Source: Thermomonas paludicola
GTDB taxonomy: Bacteria > Pseudomonadota > Gammaproteobacteria > Xanthomonadales > Xanthomonadaceae
Length of the DNA stretch: 64,000 nucleotides
Direction: 5' to 3'
Assembly: GCF_024498955.1 (NCBI RefSeq)
Contig: NZ_CP093311.1
Coordinates: forward strand, 1,612,001 to 1,676,000
Shown here: in pieces, positions 22,389-31,223 of the stretch
Layout of the letters: every line of letters starts with the position of its first letter
Numbering within the stretch: the stretch's first letter is position 1
Position numbers and translations under genes: made by a program
The notes under the pieces: generated by a model
The model's input: only the letters and a program-made list of their open reading frames with translations
Databases searched by the model: none
What the model was told of the DNA's origin: nothing

Positions 22389-23164
22389 GCGCCTGCCTGC
22401 GTGCGCAGCAGCAGGCTGCAGCAGGTCACCGCGCCCTCGGCTTTCTGCAGCTCGGACACATCGATCGCCGTCACGCGGATGCCTGCTGCCTGCAACCGCG
22501 CACGCGTCTTCGGAAAGCAATCCGGGTACACGAGTGCATCGCCGATGCGCACCGCGTTTGCCGCGTGTGCTTCGCCCGGATCCACGTCGATGATCCGGCA
22601 GCCAGCGAATGGCGACGCATCCGCCAGCCATGCGCGGTTGACCAGCAGGGTGTCGTCGGCAACCTGGGTTACCGCCGATTTGAGATGCAGGCAACCGCGC
22701 GTTGCCACGCCTTCTACCGTATAGCCGTAGGGCGCCAACAGTTCGCGCAGTTGCGCGCGGCCTGCTTCGTTGCTGCGCGCAGACATGCCGACGAACACGC
22801 GCTTGCCGATCCGCAACACATCGCCGCCGTCGAGCGTGCCCGGCGCTTCGATGCGCAGCAGCGGGCGCAGGCTGCCCAGCAGTTCATGCACGGCAGCGCC
22901 CTCGCCACGACGGGATTCGGCGCCCGGACGGGTGGCGATGGCCAGCTCATCAAACACCAGCGCCACGTCCTCGACGAACACCGAATCGGGAAAATCCGCC
23001 AGCGCCGGCAACTGGATGACATGGCAGCCCAGCGACTCCAGCGCGCGACAGTACGCAGCATGCTGCTCGCGTGCCAGCGCCACGTCGATCGGGTTGCGCG
23101 GCACGAAGGAGAGTTCACATCCGGCCAGCGCGGGGCTGACCTCACGGGTAATGGCGGTCCACAT
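22385..23164 (-). CDS. Dimethylarginine dimethylaminohydrolase (DDAH)-like enzyme
   Basis: Member of the guanidine-modifying superfamily; DDAH converts methylarginines to citrulline and methylamines. The 259-residue protein starts at 23164 (MWTAITREVSPALAGCEL). It carries PDSVFVEDVALVFD (substrate-binding Asp/Glu), APGTLDGGDVLRIG, the catalytic-His region GCLHLKSAVTQV and the nucleophile region GAVTCCSLLLR near the C-terminus, like DDAH1/2. Amidinohydrolases of related specificity cannot be excluded. First gene of a coupled set with trhO and the 50-residue membrane protein; divergent from the flavoprotein at 23234. Confidence 0.85.
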   Translation of the reverse strand: MWTAITREVSPALAGCELSFVPRNPIDVALAREQHAAYCRALESLGCHVIQLPALADFPDSVFVEDVALVFDELAIATRPGAESRRGEGAAVHELLGSLRPLLRIEAPGTLDGGDVLRIGKRVFVGMSARSNEAGRAQLRELLAPYGYTVEGVATRGCLHLKSAVTQVADDTLLVNRAWLADASPFAGCRIIDVDPGEAHAANAVRIGDALVYPDCFPKTRARLQAAGIRVTAIDVSELQKAEGAVTCCSLLLRTQAGA

Positions 23165-23233
23165 CGCGCCATTGTACCGGCGCGGTGAAACGCCGGTATC
23201 GGCATCCGCAGCCGAACGTGGAATCATGCACGC

Positions 23234-24472
23234 ATGCTCACAGCGCCATCCATGTCTAAGCGCATCGCCATCGTTGGCGGCGGCCCCGCTGGCCTGATGG
23301 CCGCCGAAGTCGCGCGCGCGGCCGGGTTTGCGGTGGACCTGTTCGAAGCCAAGGGATCGGTGGGGCGAAAATTCCTGATCGCCGGCAAGGGCGGGCTCAA
23401 CCTCACCCACTCCGAGCCCCGCCCGGCGTTCGATGCGCGCTACCGCGAGCGCGCCGAGGCGGTGGGCCGTTGGCTGGATGCATTCGATGGCAGTGCATTG
23501 CGCGACTGGGCGCGAACGCTCGGCGTCGACACCTACGTGGGCAGCTCTGGCCGCGTTTTCCCGCGCGATCGCAAAGCGGCGCCGCTGCTGCGCGGCTGGG
23601 TGCGGCGGCTGAAGGACGCCGGCGTGCAGTTCCACGTGCAGCACCGCTGGCTGGGCTGGGAGAACGATGGCCGCCTGCGTTTCGCCACCGCCGAAGGGCA
23701 CGCCTTCGTCGCTGCCGATGCGGTGGTGCTGGCACTGGGCGGCGGCAGCTGGCCGCAGCTGGGCTCCGATGGCGCATGGGTGGACACGCTGGCGCAGCGC
23801 GGGGTCGACATCGCCCCGCTGCAGCCGGCCAACTGCGGATTCGACATCGGCTGGAGCGCGCATCTTGCGCACAAGCACGCGGGCGCACCGCTCAAGCCCG
23901 TCATCGCGCATTGGCAGGATGCAGCCGGCGGCAGGCACGCGCTGCAAGGCGAATGCGTGCTGACCGAGACCGGCATCGAAGGCAGTTTGATCTATGCCAT
24001 CGCCGCCGAGTTGCGCACCGCCATTGCGCGCAACGGAACTGCCTCGCTGCACCTGGACCTGGCCCCCGGTCGCGCGCTGGATCGCCTGCGAACCGACCTG
24101 CAAACGCCGCGCGGCAGCCGCAGCCTCGGCGACCATCTGCGCCGCCAAACCGGCCTGGAGAGCGCAAAGCTTGCGCTGCTGTTCGAAGTGCTGGACAAGA
24201 CCGCGCTGCAGGACATGGCCAAGGTGGCGGCCACCATCAAGCGCCTGCCGCTGCAGCTGCTGCGCCCGCGCCCGATGGCGGAAACCATTTCCACCGCTGG
24301 CGGCGTGCGGCTGGAAGCGCTGGACGATGCGCTGATGCTGCGCGCTGTCCCCGGCGTGTTCTGCGCCGGCGAAATGCTGGACTGGGAAGCGCCGACCGGC
24401 GGCTACCTGCTCACCGCGTGCTTTGCCAGTGGCCAACGCGCCGGCCTGGGGGCGGCGCGCTGGTTGGCATGA
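23234..24472 (+). CDS. HI0933-like flavoprotein of the TIGR03862 type
   Basis: Predicted FAD-dependent oxidoreductase, 412 residues (406 if the ATG at 23252 is used). Rossmann motif IAIVGGGPAGLMAAEVARAAG, then SVGRKFLIAGKGGLNLTHSE, the variant of the HI0933 motif typical of the TIGR03862 branch, and a C-terminal FAD segment GVFCAGEMLDWEAPTGGYLLTACFASG (landmark only). It is a distant paralogue of 20274. Reaction unknown. Convergent with the M1 peptidase, 33 bp apart. Confidence 0.85.
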   Translation: MLTAPSMSKRIAIVGGGPAGLMAAEVARAAGFAVDLFEAKGSVGRKFLIAGKGGLNLTHSEPRPAFDARYRERAEAVGRWLDAFDGSALRDWARTLGVDTYVGSSGRVFPRDRKAAPLLRGWVRRLKDAGVQFHVQHRWLGWENDGRLRFATAEGHAFVAADAVVLALGGGSWPQLGSDGAWVDTLAQRGVDIAPLQPANCGFDIGWSAHLAHKHAGAPLKPVIAHWQDAAGGRHALQGECVLTETGIEGSLIYAIAAELRTAIARNGTASLHLDLAPGRALDRLRTDLQTPRGSRSLGDHLRRQTGLESAKLALLFEVLDKTALQDMAKVAATIKRLPLQLLRPRPMAETISTAGGVRLEALDDALMLRAVPGVFCAGEMLDWEAPTGGYLLTACFASGQRAGLGAARWLA

Positions 24473-24505
24473 AATCGCTGCGAGGCGCGAACGCGCCCCG
24501 GGCAA

Positions 24506-26221
24506 TCAAGGTTTCTTCATCGCCGCCTTGGCCCGCTCCGCCATGTCTTTATGGAAGTCGGTCATGTACGGCAAGTCCCGCAGGATCCTGGAATGCGGGT
24601 CCAGCGTGAAACTCTCGCCCGGCGGCACCGCCACTTCACCGCGGCCGCCAGTCATCGCCACCTCCACCACGCGTTTGCCAACGCGCACCTGCACCGGCAT
24701 CGGGAAGGGTTTGTCGCCTTCGGTTTTCCAACGCAACTGCAAGGTGTTGCCGCTGCGTGTGGCCAGCAGTTCCGGCAGCTTCACCGACCGCAGATACCCA
24801 TCGAAAAACCAGCCGTAATCCTGGCCGGTGATGCGATTCACCAGTTCGATGAAATCAGTGGTCGAGGCATAGCGTGGCTTGAAGTTGCCGGGCCGCGGCG
24901 CATCCGTGCCATAGACCAGCTCGCGGATGGCGCGCAGGAAGGCATCGTCACCGATCAATCCGCGCAAGGTGTGCAGCATCAGCGCACCCTTGTAATAGAC
25001 ATCGTTCCCCGGCCCGCGATCGGCGCTGGACACGTCTTTTTCAACCATGCCGTGGCCGCTGACGATGGGGTAGCGCAGCATCAGGACACTGCGCATTCTC
25101 ATCAGCGCGGCCATGTACTCCATGTCGCCGCGCAGCCACTGCAAGTACAGCGGCTGCATGTACGTCCCCAGGCCCTCATGCAGCCACAGGTCGTCCCAAT
25201 CGACGTTGGTCAGCTGGTTGCCGAACCATTCGTGCGAGAACTCGTGCTGCAGCAGCCAGTCATAGCCGGTCTCGGCCTTGCGGTAGTCGTTGCCGTAGGC
25301 ATTGATGGTCTGGTGCTCCATGCCCAGGTGCGGGGTTTCCACCACGCCCATCTTTTCATCGCCAAACGGATAGGGACCAATCGTTTCCTCGAAGAAATCC
25401 AGCATTGGCGCGAATTCCGCGAACAAGCCCTCGGCCTTGGCCTTGTGGTCTTTCAGATACCAGAACCGCAGCGGGATGGTGTTGCCGTAACGGCTCTTGT
25501 ACTCGGCCTGGAGCACCTCATACGGGCCGATGTTGAGCGCGATGGCATACGTGTTCGGCATCTTCGCGCGCCAATGCCAGGTGCGCCAACCGCCGCGCTC
25601 GTCCATCCCCTCGGCGACGCCGTTGCCGGCGGCCACCAATGGGCTGGGCACGGTGACGTGCTCGACAACCTCCAGCGGCTTGCCCATCGGATGGTCGATG
25701 CAGGGCCAGAGCAGGTCACAGCCTTCGCCCTGCACCGCGGTGGCAACCCAGGGCTCGCCACCCGGCGCCCTGGCCCACACAAAACCGCCATCCCATGGCG
25801 CTTTTTTCGCCACGTGCGGATGCCCGCTGTAACGGATGCGCAAGCTGGCCTGCCCGCCGGCAACCAGCGGTTGGGCCAGATCGATGCTCATCCGCCCTTC
25901 CGGGTTGCGCCAATGCGCAGCATCGACCGGCCGGCCATCCACTTCGACCAGATCGATCGCGTAATCGCGATCCAGATCCACCACCAATCGTGCGACCGGC
26001 GATGCCACGCGCAGTGCCAGCGTTGCGTCGCCATCCAGCCACTGCCGGGCGGGATCGACCTTGAATGAGAGGTCTGCCCGCTCGATCGTGGTGACCTGCT
26101 GCTCCGCTGTGCGCGGCAATCCCGTCGCAGCGGTGGTGGCGGTCAAATCGGGTTGCTGCGCGTGGGCGCCGAAAGCAGCGGTGACCATGGCCAAGGCAAA
26201 CAGGCTTCGATGCAAATGCAT
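24506..26221 (-). CDS. Secreted M1-family zinc aminopeptidase
   Basis: 571 residues with a Sec signal peptide (MHLHRSLFALAMVTAAFGAHAQ, probable cut after AHA-Q). The zinc site is complete: HEFSHEWFGNQ near residue 327 and the third ligand Glu in LHEGLGTY about 18 residues later. GMEHQTINAYG corresponds to the substrate-binding GAMEN-type loop of M1 enzymes, here GMEHQ. Likely a periplasmic or secreted peptidase; it lacks the long C-terminal helical domain of PepN. Monocistronic by position. Confidence 0.9.
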   Translation of the reverse strand: MHLHRSLFALAMVTAAFGAHAQQPDLTATTAATGLPRTAEQQVTTIERADLSFKVDPARQWLDGDATLALRVASPVARLVVDLDRDYAIDLVEVDGRPVDAAHWRNPEGRMSIDLAQPLVAGGQASLRIRYSGHPHVAKKAPWDGGFVWARAPGGEPWVATAVQGEGCDLLWPCIDHPMGKPLEVVEHVTVPSPLVAAGNGVAEGMDERGGWRTWHWRAKMPNTYAIALNIGPYEVLQAEYKSRYGNTIPLRFWYLKDHKAKAEGLFAEFAPMLDFFEETIGPYPFGDEKMGVVETPHLGMEHQTINAYGNDYRKAETGYDWLLQHEFSHEWFGNQLTNVDWDDLWLHEGLGTYMQPLYLQWLRGDMEYMAALMRMRSVLMLRYPIVSGHGMVEKDVSSADRGPGNDVYYKGALMLHTLRGLIGDDAFLRAIRELVYGTDAPRPGNFKPRYASTTDFIELVNRITGQDYGWFFDGYLRSVKLPELLATRSGNTLQLRWKTEGDKPFPMPVQVRVGKRVVEVAMTGGRGEVAVPPGESFTLDPHSRILRDLPYMTDFHKDMAERAKAAMKKP

Positions 26222-26354
26222 GGGCGTGTCCTGGGGAACGAACGATTACCTTCGCACGGCTGCGCGCTGGGCGGGCCTGTCGTTGGTCATGCGTCCCGGA
26301 GACTGCTGCAATCCTGAACGCGGGCTTGCAAGCGCGCGCCAGCGTCGAAAATCT

Positions 26355-26379
26355 CAGCCACGATTCATCCCCGTGGCTG
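26355..26379 (+). other. Leader hairpin before the DRRD-repeat gene
   Basis: CAGCCACG (26355-26362) pairs with CGTGGCTG (26372-26379) around a 9-nt loop, about 48 bp before the start codon at 26428. TTGCAA at 26326-26331 followed by an A-rich stretch near 26348 is a possible weak promoter. Function unknown; it could be a leader RNA structure or chance. Confidence 0.25.
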
Positions 26380-26427
26380 CTAACTGCGTGCAAGGGAGCG
26401 AATGGGTCGCGCCCGGGGAGACAAGCC

Positions 26428-27792
26428 ATGAGTCACTTCGCCAACATCCGCAACCTGACCAGCGCGCTGCTGGGCACGGCGATCGCGTTCAGCGCCATGG
26501 CGCCCGCATTCGCCCTGCCGCAGGATCGCGATGGAAACCACGAAGGTCGCCAGAATCTGCAGGAACTGCGCGACCAGCGTCGCGCCAAACGCGAAGAAGC
26601 CCGCGCAAGCTCCAGCGAGCGCTCGTCGCCCGTCGCCGTGGAATCGCCGCGCGCCGAACCCCGCGCGCAGCCCCAGCCAGAATCCCGCACCCGCCCATTG
26701 CGCGACCCTCCCGTGGACGACCGCGGCCCGCGCGCGGACAACCCGCAGGGTCGATTCGGACAAGCCTGGCAAGACTCCCGCACGCCGCGCAGCAGCGATG
26801 CGCAGCGCCGGGAAAACTGGGGCGAACTGGCCCGCCAGCAGCAGGATCGCCAGCGTGCCGCCGAACAGCAGCGCCAAGCCGACCAGCGCGCACAGGAGCA
26901 GCAGCGTCGAGAGGCGCAGCGGCAGCAGGCCAGCGAACCGCCGCGCAGCCCGCAGGCGGCACTGATGCAGCAGGCGCTGGCGCGGGATGCCCAGCACGAC
27001 GACCGCCGCGACAACCGCGATTGGCGGAATGACCGCCGCGATGACCGCCGCGATGACCGCCGCGATGACCGCCGCGATGACCGCCGCGATGACCGCCGCG
27101 ATGACCGCCGGGATGACCGCCGGGATGACCGCGACTGGCGCGGCGACCGGGACGACCGGGACGACCGGGACAATCGCCAGCATGACTGGAACAACCGTAT
27201 CCCGCGCGACCAGCAACAGCGCAGGATCGAGGAACAACGCCGGCAGCAGGCGCAATGGCAGCGCGAGGAATTCCGTCGCCGCGCCGAGTACCAACGCCAC
27301 TACAACATCCTGAACCGCGAACACCGCAACGCCCAATATCGCTACCAGCAGGACTACTGGCGCCGCTGGCAAGCAGAACAGGCACGCTGGAACCGCAATC
27401 GGTTTGACTACAACAGCCCGTTCTTCTACACGCCGTACAACTATCGCTACAACTACGGTGGCCGCTGGTACAGCACCAACAGCTACGGTGCCCAGATGCT
27501 GCAGCAGGCCATTCGCGATGGCTACCGTGAAGGCTGGTACGCAGGCCAGGCGGACCGCGCCGACCGCTGGCGCTTCGACTACCAAAACAACTATGGCTAT
27601 CTGGACGGCAGCATGGGTTACAACGGCGTTTACGTCAGCCGGGGTGACTACCGCTACTACTTCCGCCAGGGGTTCGAGCGCGGCTACCGCGACGGATACT
27701 TCGGCCGCTACCAGTACGGCCGCTATGACAATGGCAGCGCGGTGATCCTGCCAGCCATCCTCGGCATGATCCTGGCGTTCAGCATCAACTGA
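26428..27792 (+). CDS. Secreted low-complexity Arg/Asp/Gln-rich protein with DRRD tandem repeat
   Basis: 454 residues from the ATG at 26428, which has GGGGAG eight bases upstream. A signal peptide (MSHFANIRNLTSALLGTAIA, cut near AFA-LPQ) is followed by a charged Arg/Glu/Gln-rich region likely to be coiled coil (about residues 30-190). Then come eight copies of DRRD (about 202-233), further DWRGDRDD runs, an Arg/Gln-rich helix, and a Tyr/Gly/Asn/Arg-rich C-terminal domain with repeated GYR-x-G and YRDGYFGRY motifs and a hydrophobic last helix. Exported, not recognised; relatives are called hypothetical. A terminator follows at 27821. Confidence 0.7.
   Translation: MSHFANIRNLTSALLGTAIAFSAMAPAFALPQDRDGNHEGRQNLQELRDQRRAKREEARASSSERSSPVAVESPRAEPRAQPQPESRTRPLRDPPVDDRGPRADNPQGRFGQAWQDSRTPRSSDAQRRENWGELARQQQDRQRAAEQQRQADQRAQEQQRREAQRQQASEPPRSPQAALMQQALARDAQHDDRRDNRDWRNDRRDDRRDDRRDDRRDDRRDDRRDDRRDDRRDDRDWRGDRDDRDDRDNRQHDWNNRIPRDQQQRRIEEQRRQQAQWQREEFRRRAEYQRHYNILNREHRNAQYRYQQDYWRRWQAEQARWNRNRFDYNSPFFYTPYNYRYNYGGRWYSTNSYGAQMLQQAIRDGYREGWYAGQADRADRWRFDYQNNYGYLDGSMGYNGVYVSRGDYRYYFRQGFERGYRDGYFGRYQYGRYDNGSAVILPAILGMILAFSIN
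27031..27126 (+). repeat. Eight tandem copies of a 12-bp unit inside the secreted protein gene
   Basis: GACCGCCGCGAT repeats with period 12 from 27031. Six units are identical and the last two carry GGG in place of GCG; eight units in all. They encode Asp-Arg-Arg-Asp. The next bases contain a 9-bp repeat (GACCGGGAC) encoding Arg/Asp. Because 12 is a multiple of 3, gain or loss of units keeps the reading frame. Confidence 0.95.
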
Positions 27793-27820
27793 GCACCGCA
27801 CCGCATCGATGCATGCAAAC

Positions 27821-27845
27821 GCCCGGCCACGTGCCGGGCGTTTTT
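27821..27845 (+). terminator. Intrinsic terminator after the DRRD-repeat gene
   Basis: GCCCGGC (27821-27827) and GCCGGGC (27833-27839) pair around CACGT, followed by GTTTTT. It lies 28 bp after the stop at 27792 and before the convergent ybiI-like gene, so it ends the plus-strand transcript. On the other strand only a short T-run follows. Confidence 0.8.
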
Positions 27846-27851
27846 CATTGG

Positions 27852-28118
27852 TCAGCGCAACTGGCTGTCCTTGCTGCCGCGCCGGTTGTAACTGCTGGCG
27901 GACGCCTCTTCACGATCGCGCGCTTCCTGACAGGCCACGCACAGGCGCACACCGGGGATGGCCCGGCGCCTTGCCTCCGGGATCGCTGCATCGCACTCCT
28001 CGCAGCGATCCAACCCCGGGCCGCTGGGCAGCCGGCTGCGCGCACGGGCGATGGCATCATTCACCGTTGCGTCGATCTGATCCTGTACCGCGCCGTCGCC
28101 GGCCCAACCGGTCGCCAT
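27852..28118 (-). CDS. ybiI: DksA/TraR-type C4 zinc-finger protein, YbiI-like
   Basis: 88 residues from the ATG at 28118 (MATGWAGDGAVQDQID), the same length as E. coli YbiI and very similar to it. It has the C-x2-C-(17)-C-x2-C zinc finger in CEECDAAIPEARR and CVACQEARD, and the YbiI C-terminal signature YNRRGSKDSQLR. It lacks the coiled coil of DksA, so a DksA-like effect on RNA polymerase is not assured. The frame is open 18 codons upstream, but the homologous start is the one chosen. Confidence 0.9.
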   Translation of the reverse strand: MATGWAGDGAVQDQIDATVNDAIARARSRLPSGPGLDRCEECDAAIPEARRRAIPGVRLCVACQEARDREEASASSYNRRGSKDSQLR

Positions 28119-28213
28119 GGCCTGATCCAATCCGTTCCAATTCACGTACAGGGAACACGATACGGCATCCAATGGCCGCCATCACACCCCAACCGATCGC
28201 CACGGAGCCACCC

Positions 28214-28780
28214 ATGCGCCAGCCCCTGACCCGCCTTGCCGCAGCCGTCCTCGCCACCGCCGCACTGCTGCCGATCAGCGCAAGCGCTGCACTGAAACCG
28301 GGCACGCCGGCCCCCGCATTCAGCGCTCCCGCGTTCCTGGCCGGAAAGGCCTTCACCTTCACCCTCAAGGACGCGCTGCAAAAAGGCCCGGTGGTGTTGT
28401 ATTTCTTCCCGGCCGCCTTCACGCCCGGCTGCAATGCCGAGGCAGCAGCGTTTTCGCAGGCCATCGACAAGTTCAAGGCGCAGGGCGCCAGCGTGATCGG
28501 CATCACCGCCGGCAATACCGAGCGTTTGGCGGAATTTTCGAAGGACACTGAAAAATGCGCCGGAAAATTCCCGGTGGCAGCCGATGACGGGGCCAGGATC
28601 GCCAAGTCATTCGATGCCACCCTGATGCTGAAGCCGGACATGTCCAGCCGCACGTCCTACGTGATCGCCCGCGATGGCCGCATCGCGTTCGTGCATGACG
28701 ACCTGAACCCGAACAAGCACGTCAAACTCGCGCTGGACGCCGTGACTGCACTCGCAAACAAGCCGGCGTCCGCCCACTGA
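28214..28780 (+). CDS. Exported peroxiredoxin (AhpC/TSA family)
   Basis: 188 residues with a signal peptide (MRQPLTRLAAAVLATAALLP, cut near ASA-ALK). Peroxidatic cysteine in the motif FFPAAFTPGCNAEA near residue 78; a second Cys in TEKCAGKFP about 37 residues later may be the resolving Cys, as in BCP-type peroxiredoxins. Expected to reduce peroxides in the periplasm. Start ATG at 28214; the longer upstream frame is non-coding. Divergent from the ybiI-like gene. Confidence 0.87.
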   Translation: MRQPLTRLAAAVLATAALLPISASAALKPGTPAPAFSAPAFLAGKAFTFTLKDALQKGPVVLYFFPAAFTPGCNAEAAAFSQAIDKFKAQGASVIGITAGNTERLAEFSKDTEKCAGKFPVAADDGARIAKSFDATLMLKPDMSSRTSYVIARDGRIAFVHDDLNPNKHVKLALDAVTALANKPASAH

Positions 28781-28789
28781 CGCCTGCAA

Positions 28790-28817
28790 GCGGGAGCTGC
28801 GGCATCGCAGCTCCCGC
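28790..28817. terminator. Strong hairpin between convergent genes
   Basis: GCGGGAGCTGC (28790-28800) and GCAGCTCCCGC (28807-28817) form a perfect 11-bp stem with loop GGCATC, between the ends of the peroxiredoxin gene and the M13 peptidase gene. There is no U-tract on either side, so it is probably a bidirectional transcript end or a 3' stabilising structure. Confidence 0.5.
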
Positions 28818-28844
28818 CTCAATGCCGGCGGTCGGCCCCGCGCC

Positions 28845-30905
28845 TTACCAGATGCGCACGCGCTGCTGCGGCGGCAGGTACATGGCGTCGCCCGGCTTCA
28901 CGTCGAACGCCTTGTACCAGGCATCCAGGTTGCGCAGCGGGCCGTTGGCGCGGTACATCACCGGCGAATGCGGGTTGGTCTTGATCAGGTTGAGCAGCGC
29001 TTCGTCGCGGTACTTGCCCTTCCACACCTGCGCCCATGCCAGATAGAAACGCTGATCGCCGGTCAGGCCGTCGATGACGGGCGCCGGCTTGCCGCCCAGG
29101 CTGAGCTGGTAGGCGGTGTAGGCCATCGACAGGCCGCCCAGGTCGCCCAGGTTCTCGCCCATGGTCAGGCCGCCGTTGACGCACTGGCCGTCCAGCGGAC
29201 AGTACGCGTCGTACTGCGCGCCCAGCGCCTTGGTGCGCTGCTCGAAGCGGGCGCGGTCCTCGTCGGTCCACCAGTTGCGCTGGATGCCGTCGGCATCGGA
29301 CTTGCTGCCCTGGTCGTCGAAGCCGTGGCCCATCTCGTGGCCGATCACCGCACCGATGCCGCCGTAGTTCACCGCCGGATCGGCGTTCACATCGAAGAAC
29401 GGCGGTTGCAGGATCGCGGCCGGGAACACGATCTCGTTGAACGCGGAGTTGTAGTAGGCGTTCACCGTCTGCGGGGTCATGCCCCATTCCTCGCGGTCGG
29501 TCTTCTGGCCGACGCGGCGGTTCTGGTCGGCGCGGTTGAACCTGCGCAGGGCGACGGCGTTGCCGAGCAGGTCGTCCGCCTTGATCGCGACGCTGGAATA
29601 GTCCTTCCACTTCGACGGATAGCCGATCTTCGGGCGGAAGGTGGATAGCTTGCGGAAGGCTTCGGCCTTGGTCGCGTCGCCCATCCAGTCGATCTGCTCG
29701 ATGTTCTTGCGCAGCGCGGCCCGCAGGTTCTCCACCAGCTGGTCCATCGCGGCCTTGGCTTCCGGCTTGAAGTAGCGGGCCACGTACAGCTCGCCCAGCG
29801 CCTCGCCCAGCCCGTTGCGGGCGCCCACCAGGGCCATCGCCCGCTTCCAGTCCTCGCGCTGCGCCTTCTGGCCACCCAGCACCTTGCCGTTGAACTCGAA
29901 CGACGCGTCGTCGATCTGGGTGCTCAGCAGGTCGGCGTTGCCGTCGATGGCGTGGAAGGTGAGGTAGTCGCGCCAGGTCGCCAGCGGGGTGGCCGCGATC
30001 ACGTCGATGACCGGCTGGATCACGTCCGGGGTGCTGACGTTCAACTTCTCCGGCTGCGGCATGCCCTGCGCGCGCAGCTGCGCGGCCCAGTCGTAGCCGG
30101 GAAACTTCGTCTGCAGCTCCGCAAAAGTGAACACGTTGTAGGTCTTGTCGCGGTCGCGCAGCTTCACCCGGTCCCACTGCGGCTTGGCCAGCGCGGTTTC
30201 GAGCGCCAGCACCGCCTCGGCGCGCGCCTTGGCGTCGGCGCCGGTGACGCCGGCGAAGCCGAGCATGCGCTGGATGTGGGCGACGTAGGCTTCGCGGATC
30301 TTGACGAAGCGCGCATCCGGATTGAGGTAGTAATCGCGGTCCGGCAGGCCCAGACCGCCGACGCCGAGCACGACCTGGTAATGGTCGGGGTCCTTGCGGT
30401 CGGTGCCCACGTACAGGCCGAACGGCGCATCGCTGCCGTCGATGCCGGCGTTGCCGAACGCGGCGACCAGCGTGTCCTTCGAGTCGATCGCGGCGATGCG
30501 CTCCAGCACCGGCTTGAGCGGCGAGATGCCGGCGGCGTCGCGAGCGGCGCGGTCCATGAAGCTGTCGTAGTAGTCGCGCAGCTTGCGGCCGTTGCTGCCG
30601 GGCGCCAGATCCTTGCTCGCCAGCAGTTCCTGCATCAGCGCGCGGGTCTGCTCCTCGGCGCGGTCGCGCAGCTGGTTGAACGAGCCGTAGTTGGTCTCGT
30701 AGTCCTTGAGGACGTAGGTGTCGATCCAGCGGCCGCTGGCGTAGCGGTTGAAGTCGTCGCCCGGCTTGACCGAGGTGTCGCGCGCGGACAGGTCCACGCC
30801 GAAGCTGCCCAGCTGCGGCTTGCCCGCGGGCGTGGCGGCGGTGGCGGAGGAATTGGCGACGGCCAGCACGCCGGCGATGCCGAGGCCGAGCAGGGAACGC
30901 TTCAT
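28845..30905 (-). CDS. M13-family zinc metallopeptidase (neprilysin/PepO-like)
   Basis: 686 residues with a Sec signal peptide (MKRSLLGLGIAGVLAVANSS). The N-terminal M13 domain is followed by the catalytic domain with NAYYNSAFNEIVFPAAILQPPFF (landmark only), the zinc site VIGHEMGHGFDDQGS near residue 520 and the third-ligand motif GENLGDLGG. The C-terminus ends RVRIW, the usual neprilysin-type end. Expected to cleave oligopeptides in the periplasm or outside. Followed by the XRE gene in the same direction but further upstream, with a separate promoter likely. Confidence 0.92.
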   Translation of the reverse strand: MKRSLLGLGIAGVLAVANSSATAATPAGKPQLGSFGVDLSARDTSVKPGDDFNRYASGRWIDTYVLKDYETNYGSFNQLRDRAEEQTRALMQELLASKDLAPGSNGRKLRDYYDSFMDRAARDAAGISPLKPVLERIAAIDSKDTLVAAFGNAGIDGSDAPFGLYVGTDRKDPDHYQVVLGVGGLGLPDRDYYLNPDARFVKIREAYVAHIQRMLGFAGVTGADAKARAEAVLALETALAKPQWDRVKLRDRDKTYNVFTFAELQTKFPGYDWAAQLRAQGMPQPEKLNVSTPDVIQPVIDVIAATPLATWRDYLTFHAIDGNADLLSTQIDDASFEFNGKVLGGQKAQREDWKRAMALVGARNGLGEALGELYVARYFKPEAKAAMDQLVENLRAALRKNIEQIDWMGDATKAEAFRKLSTFRPKIGYPSKWKDYSSVAIKADDLLGNAVALRRFNRADQNRRVGQKTDREEWGMTPQTVNAYYNSAFNEIVFPAAILQPPFFDVNADPAVNYGGIGAVIGHEMGHGFDDQGSKSDADGIQRNWWTDEDRARFEQRTKALGAQYDAYCPLDGQCVNGGLTMGENLGDLGGLSMAYTAYQLSLGGKPAPVIDGLTGDQRFYLAWAQVWKGKYRDEALLNLIKTNPHSPVMYRANGPLRNLDAWYKAFDVKPGDAMYLPPQQRVRIW

Positions 30906-30986
30906 GGTTCGATCCGATGCGAAGGGAAACCGCGAGCGTAGCCATCCGGCGCTCGATGCGCCCGTGACTTTCGTCCTCCTTGCGCG

Positions 30987-31223
30987 TCAGTCCTCGTCCG
31001 CCGCCTGCAGGTCCGCCGGATCGGCGGCGTAATCGAGGAGATCGCCCGGCGCGCACTCCAGCACCGCGCACAGCTTGGCCAGCGTGCGGAAGCGGATGCC
31101 GCGCACCTTGCCGCTGCGGAACAGCGACATCTGGGTCTCGCTGATGCCGACCCGCGCGGCCAACTCGCGCGCGGTCATGCCGCGCCGGGCCAGCATCGCC
31201 TCCAGGGTGATCCGGATCGGCAT
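30987..31223 (-). CDS. Small XRE/Cro-type transcriptional regulator
   Basis: 78 residues, almost entirely one helix-turn-helix domain: MPIRITLEAMLARRGMTARE, recognition region VGISETQMSLFRSG, then FRTLAKLCAVLECAPGDLLDY, as in the YozG/HipB-like small regulators. Its ATG overlaps the stop of the DUF2975-type membrane gene (TGATG), so the two are coupled. Such pairs usually autoregulate; a candidate operator is the palindrome at 31750-31766. Confidence 0.88.
   Translation of the reverse strand: MPIRITLEAMLARRGMTARELAARVGISETQMSLFRSGKVRGIRFRTLAKLCAVLECAPGDLLDYAADPADLQAADED

Noticed and set aside
27031..27126. Possible CRISPR array
   Set aside because: Units are 12 bp, directly adjacent with no spacers, and in frame with a protein gene.
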